Source: Glutinoglossum americanum
Lineage: Eukaryota; Ascomycota; Geoglossomycetes; Geoglossales; Geoglossaceae
Length of the DNA stretch: 64,000 nucleotides
NCBI GenBank assembly: GCA_020080175.1
Contig: JAGHQL010000026.1
Location: 117,716-181,715, forward strand
Direction: 5' to 3'
The position numbers and the translations under genes are program-made. Under the pieces are notes generated by a model, which was given only the letters and a program-made list of their open reading frames with translations, searched no databases and was not told the origin of the DNA. Shown one piece after another: positions 46,589 through 58,186 of this stretch. Numbering within the stretch: position 1 is the stretch's first letter; each line of letters starts with the position of its first letter.

Positions 46589-47207
46589 AGGGTAACCTAT
46601 GGGTGTTTGTTAGTCAGTATACTTCACACGACCGAGTCTGCCGTTAGGATGTTCTATCATGTATTTGTGTCGCATTCGAAGTGGAGTTTATTCGGGAGCT
46701 AATCGGGGCGGTATTGAGACCTTGGGATGGCGCTGGCAACGGAATGACTGATGACTCTTTCCCTTACTTCTAGTGAGTCACGACTAGTGATTTGCCTTTG
46801 TTTGCGGGTTTGTCCCTCGTTCCTCGTCGCAGGTTGATCGGTGCCTTTGGAAGCGTTTCAATACGCGTGGGAGACGCGCTCATTTGTCTTGGCAGCAACG
46901 CGGTTGCCCGGTTGCGACGTGATTGCCCGAGATGTAAACAATGCATGCGCACACATTTCTGCTCCAATCTCCCCCACAAATACAACACCCAGCGTGTCAC
47001 CCATCACTCACCCCCTCCAAACCCTTGTGAAAATCATTGCAATCGATAAAACCCTCTCTGGCGCCACGATAATTGTTGCTTTCGTTCTGCGCGCATCGTG
47101 TTAACAGGCAAGATAAACAAGTGACCAAGTGCCTGCCGTGTCTCGGTAATTAACTGCGCTGATTTCCATCCGTACTACCTTCTCCTCCACCCTCTTCTTC
47201 CACCATC
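46589..47207. other. Intergenic region, promoter of TPX2-motif gene
   Basis: 619 bases between DAD2 and the next plus-strand gene. It contains the MCB-like sites listed next. No gene. Confidence 0.55.
46863..46879. promoter_or_regulatory. MluI cell-cycle-box-like site pair
   Basis: ACGCGT at 46863-46868 and ACGCGC at 46874-46879 lie about 340 bases before the TPX2-motif gene. ACGCGT is the MBF-binding site of fungal G1/S genes. The match is exact for the first copy only; function is inferred. Confidence 0.35.
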
Positions 47208-49202
47208 ATGACTCGCTTTACTCGCTCTCAACGTCGCAATAACGCCATCCTCGAGGACGAGCCTACTACTGGCAACGAGAATCAAGCAGCGACTGAATCC
47301 ACTGTGCTCGCTACAACAGCTGAGAATCGGGCGCCGCTTGGCGTCATTGATGTCAACGAAGAGGCAGCCACTGTAGTAGCAATTGGCGAGATGGTGACAG
47401 CTGGAGAGACGACTAAAGGCAAAGCTAAAGGGGGCAAGAAAGGGAAAGGTGGCCGTAAGGGGAAGAAACAACCACCAATAGAGCTAGTGGTGGAGACTGG
47501 CAAGGTTGATGTTGTGGAAGACGATGAAATTGTGCAAGAGTCTCCTGCATCCGAAGAAGCTTGCAGAGAGCTACTCAGTGGGGGTGAAGGTACGTATGAA
47601 GTTGACTACTCTGAACAGCGAGTGCCATTGTGGTAGGACGTATATTAATTCCCATGACCTATAGGATCTCAAAAACTACCGAAACTCGACAGTCGACCGA
47701 GGACCCCACCCTCGCGCGCTGTTCGCGAGACACGGAAAAGGCTATATAGACCTGATACACCACCCAAGGTTCAAGATTCGCATGTAGACATGGCTAGTGA
47801 AGCCAATGGGAACGAGAAGGAGGATTCTTTTGTAGAGAAAATCATATCGCGGACACCAGGCAAGCACGCGGCACAACTTGACGAGTCAAGCAAAGTACGG
47901 GATATGGTCCACGATGGTCAAGCTTGTGCTGATGATGACGAGAATGACTCCTTTGTTGAGAAGATCATTATGAGATCACCCGCAAAGCTAATCACGCGAA
48001 TTGAGGATTCTGTGGAAGCAATCGACGCACTAGAAGATGCTATTGAGCAGATCGGCGAAGCAATAGTGGAGAAGAGCCGCACGCCGAAGAAAGGGAAGAA
48101 GATAGTGAAGGCAGACGACAAGGTCAATAAAGGAACAAAACCCCCTGTCGCCGAACCAAGGACGACCAGATCATCTCCGCGCAAGCAAGACAGACCTGCG
48201 GTCGAGCCCAAAGCAGTCAAAGCAGCTTCTACAAAGAAAGCCACAGAGAGCAACCCGAAGTCGGGTACGACCAAGCCAACTGGAAAGACCATTCAGGAAA
48301 GGCCGACCAAAAAGCAGCCAACTGTCACCGCAGCTGGCGCCAGTAATGGGTCAACCAGCACAGCGTCACCTACTTCTCCAGCGGCGAAACGGACGATCTC
48401 CACAAAGGTTACGAGTATGGAAGCCCCGACATTGAAGAAAAGGCCTGTCAGTGTCTCATTTCCACCACCTCCTCCACCACCAGCGAGATCCACCAAGCCT
48501 TTGACACGTCCTACCTTTGAGCTTCCCGGAGAAGCAATTTCTCGTAAACTTAAAGAGCAACGAGAAGAACGTTTAAAGCGGGCACTGGAAGAAGAGCAAG
48601 AAAAGAGAGAATTCAAGGCTAAGCCTGTGCGGAAGAGCATGGCGCCTGTCACCGTGAAGGGCACCGCATCTAGCAGAGCTCGGGAGAGCCTCATGCGCGG
48701 CGATGCAAACGCCGCCGCAGCAACAGACAAACCCGGTGAGCCTGCCGGACGCAGACGGAGTTCTTCCGTGGGGATGGCTAGCGATGTCAAGCGTATGTCA
48801 ATGGTACGCCCAGGTGAACAGCTACCTGTCACAAAGCGAATACACCTTACAAACACATCCGCTGCACGCGTCATATCCACATCCGGCTCAGCGATCTCTC
48901 GCAAGCCCTCTACATCGGTGCACCCGGGTCCTGCTTCCGTGAAATCCACCGTCACGCCCGCGGATGCCGCGCAGCAGCGATTCAGAGGCAAGGAGGTCTT
49001 TGAGCGCGACAACAAGGAGAAAGCGGAGCGAGAGAGAATCCGGAGAGAGAAAGAAGCTGCTGCGAAGAAAGCTAGGGAGGAGGCTGCCGAGAGGGGTAGA
49101 CAGGCTAGTCGGGAGTGGGCGGAGAAACAGAAGCTGAAGATGAAAGCTGCTGGTGCGATGGGGGGTGCTCCCAGCGGTGCACCGACCGCTATCAAAGCAT
49201 GA
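47208..49202 (+). CDS. TPX2-motif, microtubule-associated-type protein
   Basis: Exons 47208-47589 and 47665-49202 give 639 residues. Most of the protein is basic, Ser/Thr/Pro/Ala-rich and probably disordered. At about residues 409-452 (RPTFELPGEAISRKL...EREFKAKPVR-like) it matches the TPX2 C-terminal-type motif found in microtubule and spindle proteins: a Lys/Glu-rich helix ending in FKAKPV. A second charged helix near the C-terminus (about 565-625, KAERERIRREKEAAAKKARE) resembles INCENP/MAP coiled coils. The motif DSFVEKII-x-R-(T/S)-P-(G/A)-K occurs twice, near residues 182 and 222. A poly-Pro run lies near 395. It follows DAD2 on the same strand. Role in spindle or cortical microtubules is inferred. 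Confidence 0.8.
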
Positions 49203-49830
49203 GGTTCTTGGATGAAGTTCGTCCGGGGGGGGGGGGGTCTTTAATCTTTGCGAATAATCAGCGGTATCGAAGACGGAGCTTCCGTTCCATCAGTTGCTTT
49301 CAGGAGTTTTTTTTTCTCCCCTTCAATTCCGCAAAGGACAGGTCATACAGTGCGAACCTTCTGGTATTCTTTTTTTTTTCTTTCTATTTTCTACAAACAG
49401 TCGAGTCGAGAAATGGAGTTTGGATGGTTTATCTTTGACCAATTTTCCCTCCTCTTTCTCTGATGGCCCTAGCAGTCGGTCGGTCGGTCACTCGGTCGGT
49501 CAGCGGGTCAAAAATTTGATTTCCTTGTTTGAAAAGGAGTTGAGTTTTTTGTAATCTTTCTCTCTCTAAAGAATCATCATCAACTAGCCAGCCAGTCAGT
49601 CGTTGGAACTTCTCCTTTTTTTTTCTCCTCTGTATTTTCTCTGCTGCTGCTGCTTGCGGAGACCCCTATGACCGGGGCAATCGAGGTCCGGATAGGGGGT
49701 GGAGGTTGGAAGGTTGCTTCCTCTTTTGCTCCGAGATAGTTGTCTGGTCTCTCGCAAGGAGAGGAGGGAGAACTTTTCCTTCTGTTTCTCCAACCCGCTG
49801 GGGAGTTTTTGGGAGAGTTTTTCTAGAAGG

Positions 49831-49854
49831 GAGAAGGAGAGAGAGAGAGAGAGG
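49831..49854. repeat. (GA)n microsatellite
   Basis: A purine tract of mostly GA dinucleotides within the gene desert. Confidence 0.8.
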
Positions 49855-50039
49855 GCGCCTTGCGCTTGCTCACGGGAAGCTTTTCCAAAATTGAGAAATT
49901 TTTATTTGTTTTTTTTTTCTTTCTAAAGAGAAGATAGCAAGATTGTAACAAAAATAACAAAACAGATTGAATTCGAGAGGAATTGAGATTTGAAAGGCTT
50001 GGTGTGTTGAGAGACGGTCGTCGTTGTTCTTCCAGAGGG

Positions 50040-50405
50040 GGCGCCCTTTTCTCACGCCCTCTGTTTACCACCCCCCGATACGACGTTCGCCCGCGCCGGC
50101 AAGAGCGAAAGGGTCCTTTGCCATTGTTGCAGGGGTGAAAGAATTTCAGGTATGAGCATCTCAAAAAGGCGCAGCATGTGTGAGTCGTCTACTAAAGCTG
50201 CTAGGGAGTGTTTGCCGAGGATGCTGATAATACGGAATATCTTCGACTGGGTGAGCTAACTCGGATTGGCAGGTTGCTGCTCCAGGGCGGATTTTCCAGG
50301 GCAGCCCTTCTCAGCTTACCATCCCCGACAAGACGAACACCCACAACACTCACAACAGGATGAACGGACCCTTTGTCGTTGCTGCAGAGATAAGAGACAT
50401 TCAGC
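50040..50405. repeat. Diverged direct repeat, about 250-base period
   Basis: Two segments (about 50052-50149 and 50306-50403) share the same order of words: a TTACCA + CCCC + GA start, then (A)GGGTCCTTTG / CGGACCCTTTGT, GTTGCAG / GCTGCAG, and an AAAGAATTTCAG / AGAGACATTCAG end. By eye they agree at roughly two-thirds of positions. They flank the start of the doubtful frame listed next. Origin unknown. Confidence 0.4.
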
Positions 50406-50736
50406 TCCACGCATGGTGCCCATGAAAAAAAACGCCTTACGCTACGTTCCTCCCAACCCTAGGGGTACCAACATGGCAGGAGGTTGGAAACGGCCTATCA
50501 GGACAGCTCCTGCGTCTGCCTTCAACAAGCGAAAAGAGCATGGAAAACGATCCTCCCCCAAAACCCGATACACACCGCTCACAATAACAACAACAGCAGC
50601 CGGTAGACTCTCGCCTGACGAGACAAACCCATTTTTGGCCCCCGCCGTCAACGGCATTGCTTACGACGTCAAAGCACAGACAATGCCGCGGGAACAAGCC
50701 CGCCCTGTTAGCAGTCAGATGACCGAAGTCCAATAA
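50266..50736 (+). CDS. Doubtful ORF, basic and low-complexity
   Basis: An open frame of up to 156 codons, rich in Arg, Pro, Thr and Gln, with no domain, signal or intron support. It overlaps the second copy of the diverged repeat. It could be a lineage-specific exon; chance is more likely in this GC-rich segment. Confidence 0.15.
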   Translation: MAGCCSRADFPGQPFSAYHPRQDEHPQHSQQDERTLCRCCRDKRHSAPRMVPMKKNALRYVPPNPRGTNMAGGWKRPIRTAPASAFNKRKEHGKRSSPKTRYTPLTITTTAAGRLSPDETNPFLAPAVNGIAYDVKAQTMPREQARPVSSQMTEVQ

Positions 50737-52150
50737 TCAACAAAGATGGGCAAAATAGAAGGCTAAACTCTAAGCTAGCGGGTATGACGGCATTGTTGTA
50801 ATCAGGAGGTAGTAAGCGTCGCGAAGAGGAGGGAGGAAGGAGGGGGGGAGTATCGTAACGAACGGCAAATGGCTGGAAAGGAGGAGGCTTTTAGGAACCA
50901 AAAAACTCAAATCTGATCCGAGATGAAAAGAAAAAAAAAGAAAAGAAACAGAAAGAGCAACGGCGCAGCGAAGCGTTGGGTGAGGTCATGTACAATGGCA
51001 TGCCCGGCGCACACACAAGGGCGCCAAAAATCCCAAATCCCAAATCCTCGGGGTCCCGCTTGGGGCTACTGTTGTTTTCGGGATGCAACTCTGCTATGCT
51101 AGCCTGGGGTGAGAAACATGGTAATTTCCAAGTCGATGGCGGCGCGGGCAGGTGATCGGCCGGTCACGCCCGGGATATTTGTCCACGGTGTCCCCGTAAA
51201 CTAGTAGAAGAGGGTGTCGACGGCGTGACGAGAGCGCGTCGAACGGTAGAGGAGAAGGAAAAGAAAGGAAAAGAAATTTTTTCTCTCATTTACCGCCGCG
51301 GTGGTGCTTGAGGGAGGAGGAATGACACGGTCGATCTTCAGGTCACTCAGGTCGCTCAGGTCACCCGGGTCACTCCGGCGCAAGTCCGTCGCCACCAACG
51401 GAGTTGATGACTTTCCCACGCCACGGCGACTCCACGGTGGCGGGCTCGCTCGAGCTGACATGACACGGTCCAATATCAAGGGCCTGGCCAATCAGGACGC
51501 GATGCCGGCGGGAAAGAAGAAACATAGGGCTGACCTCGTGGCCGCAGTGGGAATGGTCGACTCTGACCGTCACAGTCCCGCGCACGGCCTGCCATCGATG
51601 TGGGAAAACATGCCCGGCAAACACACCTGGCAATTGTGATCAAAGGGATGTACGAGCTACGGCCAAGAGGGGAAGGAGGCTGGCGGGGCGAAAGTTTTTT
51701 GTGCGATTTGAAATCGGAATCACATCGGAATCACACCGGAATCACACCGCGCCGACGAGCTGGTACAAGTCACGCATTTTGTTTTCGTTTTTGTTTCCTG
51801 TCTCCCTCTCTCTCGCCCAGACGAACTGCTTCGCGGGGCGGGGTTCGTCCGAGGGAGAAGGCGAAAACCCACCAACCGGTTCGTCGCCGGCCTCGGTCGA
51901 TCACCCATCAGCCCATCTTCTCCCCATCTCTCTCCACATCGCCACCCGAAAAAAAAAAAATAAAAAAAATAGAATGATAAAAGATTTATTAAAAAAAAAA
52001 AAAACTCTCTCTCTCTCTCATTCCACCACAGTAGCGTTCGAAAGTCGCCACAGAAACCCGAGCCAACCCTTCTTTCCATCTCTCTCTCTCTGTCACACCG
52101 GGTGGCGAAGGCAAAAAAGTCTATTCTGCCCGCCCCACCACCGAGCAGAG

Positions 52151-52174
52151 CAGCGCAGCGCAGCGCAGCGCAGC
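52151..52174. repeat. (CAGCG)n pentamer repeat
   Basis: Four full CAGCG units plus CAGC in tandem within the desert. Confidence 0.85.
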
Positions 52175-52276
52175 AAATGTGACGCGCCGAAAACCCACGT
52201 AACAATCCCATCCCATCCCAAGCAGGGGGGAGGGGTGAGGGGCCCGATCGAACACGTCAGAAAAAACGTCAAGAGT

Positions 52277-52293
52277 ATTTTTTTTATATATAA

Positions 52294-52323
<30 letters not shown>
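52277..52323. repeat. Long T-run/A-run palindrome
   Basis: A T tract, TATATATAA, a second T tract and then an A20 run form an almost pure A/T palindromic stretch of nearly 50 bases. Such poly(dA:dT) tracts exclude nucleosomes in fungi. Confidence 0.8.
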
Positions 52324-52325
<2 letters not shown>

Positions 52326-54327
52326 TGCCCGTTTTCTGGCATCCCCCTGGCTGAAACCTTCCTGGGGGGGGGGGGGCGCGTCGCGCGTGCGTATATATGC
52401 GCGTGTGTGCGTACGCGGTGGCATGGGGAGGGGGCGCCCCCGGTTTTATTCTTGTTTTATTTTTTGGATTTTTTGAGTGTTATTATTATTATTAGTGGGA
52501 GCTTACGAGAGGGTTTGGGGGGGGGGGTTTTACCCGGGACGGTGGCGGTCGGGTGCGGTGGGGAGATGTGTAGGTTAGGGTTTTATCGTTATCGTTGCTG
52601 TTATTATCGATTGTTATTATTATTATTGTTGTCGTCGTCGTTCTCTCTTTCCCGGGTTTTTTTATTTTTTCAATGCGTCCGAGAGGGTTGGTGGTGGTGG
52701 TGATGCCGGGCTATATCCAAGCCGCTCGGGTCTTTTGGAGGTTTGAGGGGAGAAAAGAGGGGAAACCCCGCGCCGTTGGCCTGGCTGCATACATGCGAAT
52801 ATGCGCCCCGTTACTACAGTACGTGGCAAGTCGCTTGGACTATGCGTCGTGTTTGCAATGCCCTTTGATTTCCCCTCACTCTCCTCACGCACACACTCTC
52901 TCTCTCTCGCGTTTCGGTTATCTGTGAACTAACACGGGCTGGGGATTAAAAGAAAAATAAGAAAAATAAAAAATAAACCATAAGAGTTTTAGGCCGTTTC
53001 GGGAGCGCACTGACTTATTCCTCTCTCTCACGCGCCAAGGTCGGGCTGGGGTTGGGCGGTTTGGCGAACTCTATCGTACATACATATATTGCTGTGCCGG
53101 AATACCCAAGCGGTAGAAAAAACGAGGGAGAGAGAAGAAAGAGTCCAAGGGGTATATTAAGCTGGGGGGAGGGGGTGGGATGGCTCGTTAAAAATAAAAA
53201 ATAAAAAAAATACCCCCACAACGGGAGCTTTATTGTTGTTGGGTTGTTTTGCACAAAGAGGCGATGGGCGATGGACGGTCTGGCTTTTACGATGTGGCGC
53301 CAGAAACGGCAGAGTGCTTGCGCGCCTTGTCCTTGCAGGAGGGAGGGCAACATATGGCGCATGGGGATCGGCGGGTCGAGAGGGAGTCGTCCCCTGGTAG
53401 CAATTTAAGAGAGGTTTACTGCGTAGAGTCAGGTTTTTTGTGTGCCGGGGGCTCCGGAGAGGGGATAATCTTTTTTTCAGGGAGCCCCTGTTGGGAGTAG
53501 AAAAGCCCCCACGAAGGGGCCCACTATCGGCTCGCAGGACGGCAGCGAAACAAAGGACCAGGCGATTCCTGGATCGTGTTGAGCTAGCGGCGCCCAGGTG
53601 GAGAGATAATGAAACCGTCGTCATCGTGGTCGAAATTCCCGCAGGGAGGGAGCGAGAGGGAGCGAGAGGCAGAGGGAGAAAGTGAGCACTCCTTCCTCTT
53701 CGGCTCCAAACTTGCGACCTGTCAGGTCTCAGTAATCTACGCCGTCTGCGGTATAACTACAACGGTTGAACGGTCAGACCACTCCCTATCTAACCCCTCC
53801 CTTCGTACCCGTACAACAGGTCCTCCAGGAGAGAGAGGGTGTGTGTGCCAGCGACGATGGTTCCCTATCGCTTTGGAGAATTGCACTATACCGTACATAC
53901 ACCGTGCAGCTTTTGACGATGCGTGTGCAGTGCCGATCGAAATAAAGAGTGTGGAGTCGAAGTTGAGCGCACGTAACGTAGTTACCCCATACTTCTGCAG
54001 CTGCGAGTAATTAGGATGATTGGGGATACCTGGGATCATTGGGTTTTAGTCAACACCAACCCGCAACAAAGTCCTTTCCCGTCCGTTAACGTAAAACTAG
54101 ACTAGACTAGAGCGGAATGAGGCGGACGGGAGAAAGCAGCCAGAATACAGACCCCCTTACCTGTAATAGCACGGTAGAGCCAAGCTTTCTGGGGAAAAGC
54201 CAGCGCTCGTGGGCTCCAACTCGTCGAATCGCAAAAAGAGTGGTCTGGGCCCAGAGTCCATTCCGCTTTGGTGCACGGCGAACAAGCGGGGCTGACGACG
54301 ACTCGAAGGTCGCCGATCCTCCACGTC

Positions 54328-54363
54328 GCTCTCTCGCTCTCTCTCGCTCTCTCTCTCTCTCCA
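54328..54363. repeat. (CT)n microsatellite
   Basis: An interrupted CTCTCT tract with CG interruptions, inside the gene desert. Confidence 0.85.
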
Positions 54364-55014
54364 GCCGTGGGAAATTATTGTGGGTCCGCGGGCGTCCAGA
54401 GCGCCGCTGGGAAGCATGCTCCCAAGAAGAAGAAAAAGCAAACACGCGGAGGATCCCACGAGATTCCCGATCGAGGTTGGGTGCGTTACCCTTCTTGGGC
54501 GATGCACCGCGACCCACCGATCCAGCCGACCTGTTTTGGGAAGCTCCAAACTCAGGCTCAAGCAGAACAAGGCGGAAACGGTGACGGCGGACAAGGTGCG
54601 AGACGGCCAATGACGTGACATTGTCACCTGCAAGTTACTAAAGTGTTCATGCAAGACAATCTGACGCAAGCAATCACCTTTGGGCCTCGCATTTGGCCTG
54701 GGCACAGAGAAAAAGGTGCGGCTGGCGAGGGGCGGGACCACTCAGCGACCTGCGATTCCCACTCTCATCGGGGTAAGGGTCGGTCGCCACAGAAAACAAG
54801 GTCTGGGAATACGACGCAGCGGAGTCGGAAAGGCTCGAGGGGACCCAGCCAGTGGAGGAGGTCCGATCGCACGCATCGACCATGCGCGAAGCCCGAACCA
54901 GACACCGGATCTTTGATTGGCTTCTTAGCGGCCGACGCTAGCCCTCGATAGCCCTTCGACTAGACCATTCCGAGCATCGCGTCCCCTTGCGATTTTCCCA
55001 GCCTCGGATGGTCT

Positions 55015-55040
55015 CGCTCTCTCTCTCTCTCTCTCTCTCC
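55015..55040. repeat. (CT)n microsatellite
   Basis: A nearly uninterrupted CT dinucleotide run in the gene desert. Confidence 0.85.
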
Positions 55041-56327
55041 ACTTCCCACTTCCGCCGCGATAGGGCACCCTTAGCCCAAGGAGGGGGGACTGTGAGCTCG
55101 AGTCTCCCCAATTCTAGTGCGTACGAAGGAAAGTTGGCGCTAGTCAGGATGGTCAGGGATAGATAGCCCGTTGAAATTGAATGATAAGCGAGGGCCCTGA
55201 TAGCACGCCCGAGAGGGAGAGGGAGAGGGGAAGTCGACCCGTCCGATATCCCATGCTTTTTCTTTTTTTTTTTTCTCCATATCTCACTTATCTCGCTTTC
55301 ATTCCTCTTGCCTTCCAGAATTGCAACTGGGGTTATTATTTAAACTTCACGATAGGGTGCACGAGGGATATGGGATGGGGTGATTCCGCAGAGGAAAGCT
55401 GGTTTTATTTCGTGTCGCGGATATCAGATTTTGATGGTGGAACAGGGCGCGGTGGGACTTTACGGGTATGGTCCTTGTTCGACCGCAAACGTGTGATCAG
55501 TGCACAAGAACAAACATGGCCGCTGCTAGTGTGTAGGAGTGAAAAACTTCCTGCCCGTATTTCGCTTAATGGCACGATTTGGTTCTTTACTTTTTCCACA
55601 GACTTGCCGTAAGTGTTGGGCCCACGATCGGAGTCATTCCTAATCAGTCTTTCTCCTGAATCGACCATCGTCTTCGCTTGCTCTGTGTGCCGGGCAGATC
55701 CTGCCTGGAAATCTCTTCTCCCCCTCCCTCATCTCGGCAGCGCCGACTAAAATCGCCCTCGGACTCATTGAGCAGATGAGGAGGCGCGAGGCTGACCTCG
55801 ATTTCTAACTAATGCTCTTCGGTTTTCACTTGCTTTTTGATTGGGTTTGGGTAGGGTGAGATCTCATTGGTGGTGGTCAGCTGTCCTCGGCGAAGCCATC
55901 TGAAAAAAAAAATTTTTTTTTCTTTCTTCTCCATCAGGTCATCGGCGTAGGCGAACCATGTCTTAGCATTTCCTGCTTAAACTAGCGCAGAGTGTGTCGC
56001 GGCTGAAGTCGTCAAGTGGCTTTGCTAATGGATTTTCGATGCCGCCTCTGACGAAAGGACTCGCACTAAAACATCTCCCGTCCAATAACATCCCTCTCCT
56101 CATCCCTCCTGTCATTATTACGAATTTGCGAGACATTTGATCATTGGAACCTGGGGAAGGCCCATTAAAATTTCATCACGAGGTGACGCGACATTCCTTG
56201 ATTCCCGAGATTTGTTTATTCCAAGTGTGGAGAAGGGATGCGTCGTCGGATTGGGCGAAAGTCGATGCAACTGTATTATCCGGGTGATTTGCGACGCTCG
56301 TCCATCACCACAGCTTGGATACACGCA

Positions 56328-56372
56328 CTCTCACTCTCTCTCTCTCTCTCTCTCCGTCTCTCTCCCTCTCTC
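56328..56372. repeat. (CT)n microsatellite
   Basis: A CT-dominated tract of about 45 bases, 1.3 kb before the Ecl1-family start codon. Confidence 0.85.
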
Positions 56373-57655
56373 CCCGTTCCTACGGCATATAGTGCCCGCG
56401 CGTACGCGAGAGCCCGAAGGCTCGTCATTGTTAATCAATCGATTTGTAAGGTGGGAGAGGTGGTAAGGTCCCTGGTCAGCTCTTGGTCTGATTATTGCTC
56501 TTTGGTAATTGCTTTGCCGCCGTCTCCACGAGCCGAATGTCGCAATCCAGCTAATGCCCGAATTATTCGAGCTTTTGCCATGATTAAGCTCCCTCGAACG
56601 GAGCCTGGACCGATCCTTGCTCAAACTTGTCGCGGGTGCCTTAATGGCCCTTATCCTAATGCCCGTTCCCTCGGTCGCGTTTTCTCCCCCACGCCAACGT
56701 CCGCCGATCGTAGTGCACAATGCACAAGCCTGTGTGCGAAGGTAGGTGCAAGGCAAGGTAAGGTGAGATGGTTGAAAGCGAAAAGGATGGGGTGGAGGGT
56801 CCTAGCAGGCGCATGTCTAGCATGTCTAAGCCTACCTGTTGCCTGCATCTCGGAGCTGTCGAGGATGTCTGGTGTGTTCTCTTGCTCAGTTCGGTCGCCC
56901 GCCGCGCCTGGCCCTTGTCCCCCTCCTGCCCTTCGCACTCTGCTCACTTCCACACCCACTCGCCCCCCGACAATCATACTCATTACCATAACCCATGCAC
57001 CTTTCCGGTCTAGCTGCTCCACCTTTCTAGCTGCATCTCCGATGATTCGCTGCCTGCGCCTGCTGGGCCTGCTGATCCTGGCGTGCAGCGATACTGGCCA
57101 ATCTAGCAGCGCCTGCATTCCCAACGTGCCTTGTGCGACTGGCACACCCTTCCCCTCCCTTGTCCGCACCCCCCTGTCAGCCGGTGCGTAGTGCCCAGCC
57201 TGAACTTGACTCGAACTGGTCGTGCGGGCTTACCCACTAGCGCTACCTATCCTTCGTGCATGGTGCTCTGCGTGTGGTGGAAGGGCCATATATGGACTCG
57301 TCGCTGCCCACAGAACTTTTTCGCCCATAGTTCAACACCACGTTGCGAGCTCCACGAATTCAGTGCATTCATCTTCCGTCGGCTGTGTCTGGTTCTCGTC
57401 TCACCTTCAATACTATGACACTACCTTCTCCGTTATAGCAACCATATTAATTCTTCTTTCTGACACTCTCACTTGCCTGCTTCCCAGCCGCCACTCCCGC
57501 TCCCGCTCCCTCCCAAACACAACACAAAAACCTCTCATTTCGACGCAAAACCAACCTCCACTTCGACACGCTCGAAAACTTTCTGCCTGACTTTCTGCGC
57601 TACATATATTCTTTGCACCGGCTTTCTCGAAACTAGAGTCTTAGACCTAGAAAAC

Positions 57656-58186
57656 ATGCCAATGGAGATGGATTGGTCTCCAGACTTCTGTCTAGCTTGT
57701 GACCGGCAGACGTCCGGCGGAGCTTATTGCTCTCAAGCTTGCCGCCTGGCAGACCTCGAAAGGGCCTCCTCCGGTTCAGATTCTTCGGCCCCGTCAAGTC
57801 CAACCGCTCCAGCCTCGTGGGCTTCGTCGGCGTTGGGAACGGGTTCCGGCTTTTACCTTCCTCCACCACTCAACTTCGCCGCCTACATGACCACCGCCTC
57901 GAACAGATCCGTATCCAACAGAAGCTTCGTTGACGCCTCCCCTCCTGCGTTCCGTCTGCCTAGCTTCCCCAGCAGAAGTCACAGCAGTTCTTCAAACTCG
58001 ACCACCGGCTGTTCCCTCAAACCCGCCCTCACCACTTCCACTTCTCGGTCCTCTCTATCCTCCCTGCAGAGCTCCTCCTCTCCAGAAGGCGGCGTGCTCT
58101 CAGATCAGGCTCGCAACGAGCTGAGAGACTACGCAAGCTGTTTCGATCAGGTACGAGATTGGAAGAGGCGAGTCACGGTGGCATGA
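57656..58186 (+). CDS. ECL1: Ecl1-family life-span regulatory zinc protein
   Basis: Ecl1 proteins are small fungal zinc-binding proteins that extend chronological life span and act in nutrient- and stress-linked gene regulation. The single exon encodes 176 residues. The family signature is at the N-terminus: DWSPDFCLACDRQTSGGAYCSQACRLADLE, a Cys-x2-Cys...Cys-x3-Cys metal site at residues 11-30. The rest is Ser/Pro/Thr-rich and unstructured, with a short C-terminal helix (SDQARNELRDYASCFDQVRDWKRR). The start ATG at 57656 precedes the metal site, and a second in-frame ATG two codons later is possible. A CT-rich stretch at 57440-57600 resembles a fungal core promoter or leader. It is isolated in repeat-rich DNA. 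Confidence 0.9.
   Translation: MPMEMDWSPDFCLACDRQTSGGAYCSQACRLADLERASSGSDSSAPSSPTAPASWASSALGTGSGFYLPPPLNFAAYMTTASNRSVSNRSFVDASPPAFRLPSFPSRSHSSSSNSTTGCSLKPALTTSTSRSSLSSLQSSSSPEGGVLSDQARNELRDYASCFDQVRDWKRRVTVA

Larger units (their letters stand above)
49203..57655. other. 8.45-kb repeat-rich gene desert
   Basis: No recognisable protein gene. The sequence is dominated by G, A and T homopolymers (G12 near 49227; A/T runs near 51950-52010 and 52275-52325), (CT)n/(GA)n microsatellites and short tandem repeats. Open frames occur on both strands but consist of Arg/Ser/Pro/Leu-rich translations of GC-rich or CT-repeat DNA. The nearest confident gene is Ecl1 at the right edge, so much of this may be its regulatory region or long 5' leader. 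Long non-coding transcripts are possible but not visible. Confidence 0.6.

Noticed and set aside
48293-49195. 300-codon minus-strand frame
   Set aside because: Antisense to the long second exon of the TPX2-motif gene; hydrophobic/Ser-rich pattern mirrors the Lys/Glu/Ala-rich sense strand.
51701-52354. 217-codon frame with Lys and Phe runs
   Set aside because: It translates homopolymers and CT repeats, and a frame of similar length is open on the other strand.
54117-54741. Overlapping frames of 150-195 codons on both strands
   Set aside because: GC-rich region with low stop density; no family features, and the frames contradict each other.
56238-57191. 317-codon open frame on the plus strand in the desert
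   Set aside because: The start translates a CT repeat (Ser-Leu run), the rest is Arg/Pro/Ser/Cys-rich without domain or splice support, and overlapping minus-strand frames are also open. This is typical of GC-rich chance frames.
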